NCBI GenBank assembly: GCA_037954325.1
Contig: JBBMNZ010000072.1
Location: forward strand, 186,001-250,000
Length of the DNA stretch: 64,000 nucleotides
From: Fistularia commersonii
Taxonomy: Eukaryota > Chordata > Actinopteri > Syngnathiformes > Fistulariidae
Reading direction: 5' to 3'
Shown here: positions 13,917 to 25,070 of the stretch, one piece after another
Position numbering within the stretch: position 1 is the first letter of the stretch
How the letters are laid out: each line of letters starts with the position of its first letter
The notes under the pieces: generated by a model
Seen by the model: the letters and a program-made list of their open reading frames with translations, nothing else
Told to the model about the DNA's origin: nothing
The model's database searches: none
Position numbers and translations under genes: made by a program

Positions 13917-14110
13917 GTTGAAATATGTTGTTTAGGACAAGATTTTGTACAATTTATGTCAAATTCAGTGTAATCCAGGTACATTTTCAAAAGATATACC
14001 CATTCGTTAAAAAAGTGCTTTTCTCACCGAGTTGAAGCGTTATTGATTAGGAGTGGAAATAACTAATGAATTTCATTAATCTGGTTTCTGCTGTTGAAAT
14101 ATGTTGTATA
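13836..14110. repeat. End of block A, transition to block B
   Basis: The tail of the truncated-monomer cluster and one ordinary monomer (GTTATTGATTAGGAG type) lead into the block B marker monomer with TCAACTTCAGTGTTATCC. Confidence 0.8.
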
Positions 14111-15130
14111 GGACATGATTCTGCACAATATATGTCAACTTCAGTGTTATCCAGCTACAAGTTAAAAAGATATATCTATCAGGTCAAAAACTGCTTATCT
14201 TATCGAGTTAAAATGTTTTTAAGTTGGAGTGGAAATAACTAATGAATTTCATCAAGCTGGTTTCTGCTGTTGATATATCTTGTCTAGGACATGATTCTGC
14301 ACGATATATGTCAATTTCAGTGTAATCCCATCACATGTTAAAAACATATAGCCATTTATTCAAAAAGTCTTCATCTCACCGAGTTGAAGCGTTTTTGATT
14401 AGGAGTGAAAATAACTAATGAATTTCATCGAGCTGGTTTCTACTGTTGAAATATGTTGTTTAGGACATGATTCTGCAATATATATGTCAAATTCAGTGTA
14501 ACCCAGCTACAGGATCAAAATTTATAGCCATTCGTTCATAAAGTGCTTTTCTCACCGAGTTGAACTATTTTTGATTAGGAGTGGAAATAACTAATGAATT
14601 TTATCAAGCTTGTTTCTGCCGTTGAAATATCTTGTTTAGGACATGATTCTGCACAATATATGTCAAATTCAGTGGGATCCCATGACAGGTTAAAAAGATA
14701 TAGCCCTTGGTTCAAAAAGGACTTATCTCACCGAGTTGAAGCGTTTTTGATTAGGATTGGAAACAACTAATGGATTTCATCAAACTGGTTTCTGCTGTTG
14801 AAATATGTTGTTTAGGACATGATTTTGCACTAAATATTTCAAATTCAGTGTAATCCAGCGACAAGATCAAAAGATATAGCCATTCGTGCAAAAAGTGCTT
14901 ATCTCACGGAGTTGAAGCGTTTTTGATTTGGAGTGGAAATAACTAATGAATTCCATCAAGCTGGTTTCTGCTGTTGATATATGTTGTTTAGAACATGATT
15001 CTGCAAAATACATGTCAAATTCAGTGTGATCCCATCACATGTTGAAAAGATATAGCCATTCGTTCAAAAAGTGTTTATCTTATCGGGTTGAGGAGTTTTT
15101 GATTAAGAGTGGAAATAACTAATGAATTTC
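14111..15130. repeat. Short block B copy (partner 16867-17870)
   Basis: About six monomers match the start of the next block B at an offset of 2,756 bp; the marker TATATCTATCAGGTC is at 14171 and 16927. The order of variants is the same: ATATCTTGTCTAGG, CATCGAGCTGG, CAGTGGGATCCCATG, then GCACTAAATATTTC. Compared with the longer copy, about two monomers (near 17735-18090) are missing here and the junction monomer is a mosaic. Confidence 0.88.
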
Positions 15131-15144
15131 ACCAAGCTGGTTTC

Positions 15145-15260
15145 TGCTGTCATCAAGTTCAAAAGATATAGCCGTTCGTTCAAAAAGTGCTTCTCTCACC
15201 GAGTTGAAGCGTTTTTTATTAGGAGTGGAAATGACTAATGGATTTCATCAAGCTGGTTTC
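15145..15260. repeat. Truncated 116-bp monomer
   Basis: TTTCTGCTGT is followed at once by CATCAAGTTCAAAAG. In the related monomer at 18253-18330, 63 bp lie between the same words; here there are 3 bp, a net loss of 60 bp. I found this deletion only once, unlike the 114-bp form. Confidence 0.92.
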
Positions 15261-15411
15261 TACTGTTGAAATATGTTGATTAGGACATGATTCTGCACAA
15301 TATATGTTAACTTCAGTGTAATCCCATTACAGGTTAAAAATATATAGCCATTCGTTCAAAAAGTCTTCATCTCACCCAGTTGAAGCGTTTTTGATTAGGA
15401 GTGAAAATAAC

Positions 15412-15939
15412 TAATGAATTTCATCAAGCTGTTTTCTACTGTTGAAATATGTTGTTTAGGACATGATTCTGCACAATATATGTCAAATTCAGTGTAACCC
15501 AGCTACAGGATCAAAATATATAGCCATTCGTTCATAAAGTGCTTTTCTCACCGAGTTGAACTATTTTTGATTAGGAGTGGAAATAACTAATGGATTTCAT
15601 CAAGCTGTTTTCTACTGTTGAAATATGTTGTTTAGGACATGATTCTGCAATATATATGTCAAATTCAGTGTAACCCAGCTACAGGATCAAAATATATAGC
15701 CATTCGTTCATAAAGTGCTTTTCTCACCGAGTTGAACTATTTTTGATTAGGAGTGGAAATAACTAATGGATTTCATCAAGCTGTTTTCTACTGTTGAAAT
15801 ATGTTGTTTAGGACATGATTCTGCAATATATATGTCAAATTCAGTGTAACCCAGCTACAGGATCAAAATATATAGCCATTCGTTCATAAAGTGCTTTTCT
15901 CACCGAGTTGAACTATTTTTGATTAGGAGTGGAAATAAC
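15412..15939. repeat. Three near-identical consecutive monomers (3 x 176 bp)
   Basis: The unit with CAAGCTGTTTTCTACTG, TAACCCAGCTACAGG and GAGTTGAACTATTTTTG occurs three times in direct succession, boundaries 15412, 15588, 15764 and 15940. Equivalent places elsewhere (about 18585-18935, 24718-25070, 27711-28065) have two, so one unit was gained here. The first copy has TCTGCACAATATATG and the others TCTGCAATATATATG. Confidence 0.92.
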
Positions 15940-18900
15940 TAATGGATTTCATCAAGCTGGTTTTTGCTGTTGACATATGTTGTTTGGAACATGATTTTGC
16001 ACAATATATGTCAAATTCAGTGTAATCCAGCTCCATGTTCGAAAGATATAGCCATTCGTTCAAAAAGTGCTTATCTCACCGAGTTGAAGCGTTTTTGATT
16101 AGGAGTGGAAATAACTAATGAATTTCATCAATCTGGTTTCTGCTGTTGAAATATGTTGTATAGGACATGATTCTGCACAATATATGTCAAATTCAGTGTA
16201 ATCCAGCGAAAAGATCAAAAGATATAGCCATTCGTTCAAAAACTGCTTATCTCACCGAGTTGAAGCGTTTTTTAGTTGGAGTGGAAATAACAAATGAATT
16301 TCAATATGCTGGTTTTTGCTGTTGATATATGTTGTTTAGGACATGATTTTGCACAATATATGTCAAATTTAGTGTAATCACATCACAGGTTCAAAAGATA
16401 TAGCCATTCGTTCAAAAAGTGCGTATCTTATCGGGTTGAAGCGTTTTTGATTAAGAGTGAAAATAACTAATGAATTTCATCAAGCTGGTTTCTACTTTTG
16501 AAATATGTTGTTTAGGACATGATTCTGCAATATATATGTCAAATTCAGTGAAACCCAGCTACAGGATCAAAATATATAGCCATTCGTTCAGAAAGTGCTT
16601 CTCTCACCGAGTTGAAGCGTTTTTTATTAGGGATGGAAATAACTAATGAATTTCATCAAGCTGGTTTCTCCTGTTGAAATATGTTGTTTTGAAAATGATT
16701 CTGCACAATTAATGTCAAATTCAGTGTAATCCAGCTACAAGTTCAAAAGATATCGCCATTCGTTAAAAAAGTGCTTATCTCACCGAGTTGAAGCGTTTTT
16801 TATTAGGGATGGAAATAACTAATGAATTTCATCAAGCTGGTTTCTCCTGTTGAAATATGTTGTTTAGAAAATGATTCTGCACAATATATGTCAACTTCAG
16901 TGTTATCCAGCTACAAGTTAAAAAGATATATCTATCAGGTCAAAAACTGCTTATCTTATCGAGTTAAAATGTTTTTAAGTTGGAGTGGAAATAACTAATG
17001 AATTTCATCAAGCTGGTTTCTGCTGTTGATATATCTTGTCTAGGACATGATTCTGCACGATATATGTCAATTTCAGTGTAATCCCATCACATGTTAAAAA
17101 CATATAGCCATTCATTCAAAAAGTCTTCATCTCACCGAGTTGAAGCGTTTTTGATTAGGAGTGAAAATAACTAATGAATTTCATCGAGCTGGTTTCTACT
17201 GTTGAAATATGTTGTTTAGGACATGATTCTGCAATATATATGTCAAATTCAGTGTAACCCAGCTACAGGATCAAAATTTATAGCCATTCGTTCAAAAAGT
17301 GCTTTTCTCACCGAGTTGAAGCGTTTTTGATTAGGAAAGGAAATAACTAATGAATTTTATCAAGCTTGTTTCTGCCGTTGAAATATCTTGTTTAGGACAT
17401 GATTCTGCACAATATATGTCAAATTCAGTGGGATCCCATGACAGGTTAAAAAGATATAGCCCTTGGTTCAAAAAGGACTTATCTCACCGAGTTGAAGCGT
17501 TTTTGATTAGGATTGGAAACAACTAATGGATTTCATCAAACTGGTTTCTGCTGTTGAAATATGTTGTTTAGGACATGATTTTGCACTAAATATTTCAAAT
17601 TCAGTGTAATCCAGCGACAAGATCAAAAGATATAGCCATTCGCGCAAAAAGTGCTTATCTCACGGAGTTGAAGCGTTTTTGATTTGGAGTGGAAATAACT
17701 AATGAATTCCATCAAGCTGGTTTCTGCTGTTGATATATGTTGTTTAGGACATGATTCTGAACAATATATGTCAAATTCAGTGTGATCCCATCACATGTTG
17801 AAAAGATATAGCCATTCGTTCAAAGAGTGCTTATCTTACCGAGTTGAAGCGTTTTTTAGTTGGAGTGGAAATAACTAATGAATTTCAATATGCTGGTTTT
17901 TGCTGTTGATATATGTGGTTTAGGACATGATTCTACACAATATATGTCAAATTCAGTGTAATCCAGCAACAAGTTCAAAATATATAGCCATAAGGTCAAA
18001 AAGAAATTATCTTACCGAGTTAAATCGCTTTTGATTAGGAGTGGAAATAACTCATGAATTTCATCAAGCAGGTGTCTGCTGGTGATTTTTGTTTTTTAGA
18101 ACATGATTCTGCAAAATACATGTCAAATTCAGTGTAATCCCATCACATGTTCAAAAGATATAGCCATTCGTTCAAAAAGTGTTTATCTTATCGGGTTGAG
18201 GAGTTTTTGATTAAGAGTGGAAATAACTAATGAATTTCACCAAGCTGGTTTCTGCTGTTCAAATATGTTGTTCAGTACATGATTCTGCACAATATATGTC
18301 AAATTCTGTGTAATCCAGCGACAAGTTCAAAAGATATAGCCGTTCGTTCAAAAAGTGCTTCTCTCACCGAGTTGAAGCGTTTTTTATTAGGAGTGGAAAT
18401 GACTAATGGATTTCATCAAGCTGGTTTCTACTGTTGAAATATGTTGATTAGGACATGATTCTGCACAATATATGTTAACTTCAGTGTAATCCCATTACAG
18501 GTTAAAAATATATAGCCATTCGTTCAAAAAGTCTTCATCTCACCCAGTTGAAGCGTTTTTGATTAGGAGTGAAAATAACTAATGAATTTCATCAAGCTGT
18601 TTTCTACTGTTGAAATATGTTGTTTAGGACATGATTCTGCAATATATATGTCAAATTCAGTGTAACCCAGCTACAGGATCAAAATATATAGCCATTCGTT
18701 CATAAAGTGCTTTTCTCACCGAGTTGAACTATTTTTGATTAGGAGTGGAAATAACTAATGGATTTCATCAAGCTGTTTTCTACTGTTGAAATATGTTGTT
18801 TAGGACATGATTCTGCAATATATATGTCAAATTCAGTGTAACCCAGCTACAGGATCAAAATATATAGCCATTCGTTCATAAAGTGCTTTTCTCACCGAGT

Positions 18901-18944
18901 TGAACTATTTTTGATTAGGAGTGGAAATAACTAATGGATTTCAT
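15940..18944. repeat. Higher-order block B, copy 1
   Basis: About 17 monomers, matching 25070-28072 at an offset of about 9,129 bp. Markers are GTTGACATATGTTGTTTGG (15969), CAGAAAGTGCTTCTCTC, ATTAGGGATGG, TATATCTATCAGG (16927), the GGATCC monomer (17431) and AAGAAATTATCTTACCG. Confidence 0.9.
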
Positions 18945-21397
18945 CAAGCTGGTTTTTGCTGTTGACATATGTTGTTTGGAACATGATTTTGCACAATATA
19001 TGTCAAATTCAGTGTAATCCAGCTCCAAGTTCGAAAGATATAGCCATTCGTTCAAAAAGTGCTTATCTCACCGAGTTGAAGCGTTTTTGATTAGGAGTGG
19101 AAATAACTAATGAATTTCATCAAGCTGGTTTCTGCTGGTGATATATGTTGTTTAGAACATGATTTTGCACAATATATGTCAAATTCAGTGTAATCCCATC
19201 ACATGTTCAAAAGATATAGCCATTCGTTCAAAAAGTGTTTATCTTATCGGGTTGAAGCGTTTTTGATTAAGAGTGGAAATAACTAATGAATTTCACCAAG
19301 CTGGTTTCTGCTGTTCAAATATGTTGTTCAGTACATGATTCTGCACAATATATGTCAAATTCAGTGTAATCCAGCCACAAGTTCAAAAAATATACCCATT
19401 CGTTCAGAAAGTCCTTCTCTCACCGAGTTGAAGCGTTTTTGATTAGGAGTGGAAGTAACTCATGGATTTCATCAAGCTGGTTTTTGACGTTGAAATATGT
19501 TGTTTAGAACATGATTCTGCACAATTAATGTCAAATTCAGTGTAATCCAGCTACAACTTCAAAAGATATAGCCATTCGTTCAAAAAGTGCTTATCTCACC
19601 GAGTTGAAGCGTTTTTGATTAGGAGTAGAAATAACTAATGAATTTTCATCAGGTCGGTTTCTACTGTTGAAATATGTTGATTAGCACATTATTCTGCACA
19701 ATATATGTCAACTTCAGTGTAATCCCATCACAGGTTCAAAAGATATAGCCATTCGATCAAAAAGTGTATATCTTATCGGATTGAAGCGTTTTTAATTAGG
19801 AACGGAAATAACTAATGAATTTCATCAAGCCGCTTTATGCTGTTGAAATGTGTTGTTTAGGGCATAATTCTGCAAATATATTTCAAATTCAGTGTAATCC
19901 AGCTACAAGATCAAAAGATATAGCCATTCGTTGAAAAAGTGCTTATCTCACCGAGTTGAAGCTTTTTTGATTTGGATTGGAAATAACTAATGAATTCCAT
20001 CAAGCTGGTTTCTGCTGTTGAAATATGTTTTTTAGGATATGATTCTGCACAATATATGTCAAATTTAGTTTAATCACATAACAGGTTCAAAAGATATAGC
20101 CATTCGTTCAAAAACTGCTTATCTTATCGGGTTGAAGCGTTTTTGATTCGGAGTGAAAATAACTGATGGATTTCGTCAAGCTGGTTTCTGCTGTTGAAAT
20201 ATGTTGTTTAGGACAAGATTCTGCACAATATATGTCAAATTCAGTGAAATCCCATCACAGGTTCAAAAAATATATTCATTCGTTCAAAAATTGCTTATCT
20301 CACCAAGTTGAAGAGTTTTTGATTAGTATTGGAAATAACTAATGAATTTCATCAAGCTGGTTTCTGCTCTTGAAATTTGTTGTTTAGGACATGATTCTGG
20401 ACAATATATGTCAAATTAAGTGTAATCCCTTCAAAAGTTCAAAAGATATATTCATTCGTTCAAAAAGTACTTATCTCACCGGGTTGAAGCATTTTTGATT
20501 AGGAGTGGAAATAACTTTTGAATTTCATCAAGCTGGTTTCTGCTGTTGAAATATGTTGTTTAGGACATGATTCTGCACAATATATGTCAAATTTAGTGAA
20601 ATCCCATTCCAGGTTCAAAGGATATAGCCATTCGTCCAAAAAGTACTTATGTCACCAAGTTGAAGAATTTTTGATTAGTATTGGAAATAACCAATGAATT
20701 ACGTCAAGCTGGTTTCTGCTGTTGAAATATGTTGTTAGGTCAAGATTCTGCACAATATATGTCATATCCATCAAAAGTCCAAAAGATATAGCCATTCGTT
20801 CAAAAAGTGCTTAACTCACCGAGTTGAGACGTTTCTGATTAGGAGTGGAAATAACTGATGGATTTTCGTCAAGCTGGATTCTGCTGTTGAAATATGTTGT
20901 TTAGGACATGATTCTGCAAAACACATGTCAAATTCAGTGTAATCCAGCGATAAGATCAAAAGATATAGCCATTCGTCATAAAAGTGCTTATCTCACCGAG
21001 TTGAAGCGTTTTTGATTCGGAGTGGAAATAACTAATGAATTTCATCAAGCAGGTTTCTGCTGTTGAAATATGTTGTTTAGGACAAGTTTCTGCACAATAT
21101 ATGTCAAATTCAGTGAAATCCCATCACAGGTTCAAAAAATATATTCATTCGTTCAAAAATTGCTTATCTCACCAAGTTGAAGAGTTTTTGATTAGTAATG
21201 GAAATAACTAATGAATTTCATCAAGCTGGTTTCTGCTCTTGAAATTTGTTGTTTAGGACATGATTCTAGACAATATATGTCAAATTAAGTGTAATCCTTT
21301 CACAAGTTCAAAAGATATAGCCATTCGTTCAAAAAGTACTTATCTCACCGGGTTGAAGCATTTTTGATTAGGAGTGGAAATAACTTTTGAATTTCAT
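18945..21397. repeat. 2,453-bp tandem duplication, unit 1
   Basis: Fourteen monomers (14 x 176 less 11 bp, because one is the 165-bp variant), from the GTTGACATATG monomer through the GGCATAATTCTGC monomer into family C. The unit is repeated immediately downstream; GTTGACA is at 18961 and 21414. Confidence 0.93.
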
Positions 21398-23850
21398 CAA
21401 GCTGGTTTTTGCTGTTGACATATGTTGTTTGGAACATGATTTTGCACAATATATGTCAAATTTAGTGTAATCCAGCTCCAAGTTCGAAAGATATAGCCAT
21501 TCGTTCAAAAAGTGCTTATCTCACCGAGTTGAAGCGTTTTTGATTAGGAGTGGAAATAACTAATGAATTTCATCAAGCTGGTTTCTGCTGGTGATATATG
21601 TTGTTTAGAACATGATTTTGCACAATATATGTCAAATTCAGTGTAATCCCATCACATGTTCAAAAGATATAGCCATTCGTTCAAAAAGTGTTTATCTTAT
21701 CGGGTTGAAGCGTTTTTGATTAAGAGTGGAAATAACTAATGAATTTCACCAAGCTGGTTTCTGCTGTTCAAATATGTTGTTCAGTACATGATTCTGCACA
21801 ATATATGTCAAATTCAGTGTAATCCAGCCACAAGTTCAAAAAATATACCCATTCGTTCAGAAAGTCCTTCTCTCACCGAGTTGAAGCGTTTTTGATTAGG
21901 AGTGGAAGTAACTCATGGATTTCATCAAGCTGGTTTTTGACGTTGAAATATGTTGTTTAGAACATGATTCTGCACAATTAATGTCAAATTCAGTGTAATC
22001 CAGCTACAACTTCAAAAGATATAGCCATTCGTTCAAAAAGTGCTTATCTCACCGAGTTGAAGCGTTTTTGATTAGGAGTAGAAATAACTAATGAATTTTC
22101 ATCAGGTTGGTTTCTACTGTTGAAATATGTTGATTAGCACATTATTCTGCACAATATATGTCAACTTCAGTGTAATCCCATCACAGGTTCAAAAGATATA
22201 GCCATTCGATCAAAAAGTGTATATCTTATCGGATTGAAGCGTTTTTAATTAGGAACGGAAATAACTAATGAATTTCATCAAGCCGCTTTATGCTGTTGAA
22301 ATTTGTTGTTTAGGGCATAATTCTGCAAATATATTTCAAATTCAGTGTAATCCAGCTACAAGATCAAAAGATATAGCCATTCGTTGAAAAAGTGCTTATC
22401 TCACCGAGTTGAAGCTTTTTTGATTTGGATTGGAAATAACTAATGAATTCCATCAAGCTGGTTTCTGCTGTTGAAATATGTTTTTTAGGATATGATTCTG
22501 CACAATATATGTCAAATTTAGTTTAATCACATAACAGGTTCAAAAGATATAGCCATTCGTTCAAAAACTGCTTATCTTATCGGGTTGAAGCGTTTTTGAT
22601 TCGGAGTGAAAATAACTGATGGATTTCGTCAAGCTGGTTTCTGCTGTTGAAATATGTTGTTTAGGACAAGATTCTGCACAATATATGTCAAATTCAGTGA
22701 AATCCCATCACAGGTTCAAAAAATATATTCATTCGTTCAAAAATTGCTTATCTCACCAAGTTGAAGAGTTTTTGATTAGTATTGGAAATAACTAATGAAT
22801 TTCATCAAGCTGGTTTCTGCTCTTGAAATTTGTTGTTTAGGACATGATTCTGGACAATATATGTCAAATTAAGTGTAATCCCTTCAAAAGTTCAAAAGAT
22901 ATATTCATTCGTTCAAAAGGTACTTATCTCACCGGGTTGAAGCATTTTTGATTAGGAGTGGAAATAACTTTTGAATTTCATCAAGCTGGTTTCTGCTGTT
23001 GAAATATGTTGTTTAGGACATGATTCTGCACAATATATGTCAAATTTAGTGAAATCCCATTCCAGGTTCAAAGGATATAGCCATTCGTCCAAAAAGTACT
23101 TATGTCACCAAGTTGAAGAATTTTTGATTAGTATTGGAAATAACCAATGAATTACGTCAACCTGGTTTCTGCTGTTGAAATATGTTGTTAGGTCAAGATT
23201 CTGCACAATATATGTCATATCCATCAAAAGTCCAAAAGATATAGCCATTCGTTCAAAAAGTGCTTAACTCACCGAGTTGAGACGTTTCTGATTAGGAGTG
23301 GAAAAAACTGATGGATTTTCGTCAAGCTGGATTCTGCTGTTGAAATATGTTGTTTAGGACATGATTCTGCAAAACACATGTCAAATTCAGTGTAATCCAG
23401 CGATAAGATCAAAAGATATAGCCATTCGTCATAAAAGTGCTTATCTCACCGAGTTGAAGCGTTTTTGATTCGGAGTGGAAATAACTAATGAATTTCATCA
23501 AGCAGGTTTCTGCTGTTGAAATATGTTGTTTAGGACAAGATTCTGCACAATATATGTCAAATTCAGTGAAATCCCATCACAGGTTCAAAAAATATATTCA
23601 TTCGTTCAAAAATTGCTTATCTCACCAAGTTGAAGAGTTTTTGATTAGTAATGGAAATAACTAATGAATTTCATCAAGCTGGTTTCTGCTCTTGAAATTT
23701 GTTGTTTAGGACATGATTCTAGACAATATATGTCAAATTAAGTGTAATCCTTTCACAAGTTCAAAAGATATAGCCATTCGTTCAAAAAGTACTTATCTCA
23801 CCGGGTTGAAGCATTTTTGATTAGGAGTGGAAATAACTTTTGAATTTCAT
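21398..23850. repeat. 2,453-bp tandem duplication, unit 2
   Basis: Near-identical to the preceding 2,453 bp. About seven differences were seen, including AATTTGTTG for AATGTGTTG near 22303, AAAAGGTAC for AAAAAGTAC near 22917, and GTCAACCTGG for GTCAAGCTGG near 23158. The junction lies near 21395-21405, within CATCAAGCTGG. Confidence 0.93.
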
Positions 23851-24180
23851 CAAGCTGGTTTCTGCTGTTGAAATATGTTGTTTAGGACATGATTCTGCAC
23901 AATATATGTCAAATTCAGTGTAATTCCTTCACAAGTTCAAAAGATATAGTCATTCGTTCAAAAAGTGCTTAACTCACCGAGTTGAAATGTTTTTGATTAG
24001 GAGTGGAAATAACTTTTGAATTTCATCAAGCTGGTTTCTGCTGTTGAAATATGTTGTTTAGAACATGTTTCTGCACAATATATGTCAAATTCAGTGTAAT
24101 CCCTTCATAGGTTCAAAAGATATCGCCAGTCGTTCCAAAAGAACTTATCTCACCGAGTTGAAGCGTTTTTGATTAGGAGT
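23851..24180. repeat. Family C monomers after the tandem duplication
   Basis: About two monomers with ATAGTCATTCGTTC and GTCGTTCCAAAAGAAC. The first has a counterpart at about 38700-38880; the second resembles 30000-30180. Confidence 0.8.
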
Positions 24181-25070
24181 GGAAATAACTCATGAATTTC
24201 ATCAAGCAGGTTTCTGCTGGTGATTTTTGTTTTTTAGAACATGATTCTGCAAAATACATGTCAAATTCAGTGTAATCCCATCACATGTTCAAAAGATATA
24301 GCCATTCGTTCAAAAAGTGTTTATCTTATCGGGTTGAGGAGTTTTTGATTAAGAGTGGAAATAACTAATGAATTTCACCAAGCTGGTTTCTGCTGTTCAA
24401 ATATGTTGTTCAGTACATGATTCTGCACAATATATGTCAAATTCTGTGTAATCCAGCGACAAGTTCAAAAGATATAGCCGTTCGTTCAAAAAGTGCTTCT
24501 CTCACCGAGTTGAAGCGTTTTTTATTAGGAGTGGAAATGACTAATGGATTTCATCAAGCTGGTTTCTACTGTTGAAATATGTTGATTAGGACATGATTCT
24601 GCACAATATATGTTAACTTCAGTGTAATCCCATTACAGGTTAAAAATATATAGCCATTCGTTCAAAAAGTCTTCATCTCACCCAGTTGAAGCGTTTTTGA
24701 TTAGGAGTGAAAATAACTAATGAATTTCATCAAGCTGTTTTCTACTGTTGAAATATGTTGTTTAGGACATGATTCTGCACAATATATGTCAAATTCAGTG
24801 TAACCCAGCTACAGGAACAAAATATATAGCCATTCGTTCATAAAGTGCTTTTCTCACCGAGTTGAACTATTTTTGATTAGGAGTGGAAATAACTAATGGA
24901 TTTCATCAAGCTGTTTTCTACTGTTGAAATATGTTGTTTAGGACATGATTCTGCAATATATATGTCAAATTCAGTGTAACCCAGCTACAGGATCAAAATA
25001 TATAGCCATTCGTTCATAAAGTGCTTTTCTCACCGAGTTGAACTATTTTTGATTAGGAGTGGAAATAACT
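24181..25070. repeat. Block B monomers duplicated from the 18.05-18.94 kb type
   Basis: This matches about 18040-18930 at an offset of 6,139 bp: GGTGATTTTTGTTTTTTAG, then GTTCAGTACATG, then the CTGTTTTCTACTG pair. From about 25240 the sequence follows 16.1 kb instead, so the block is a join of two registers. Confidence 0.85.
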
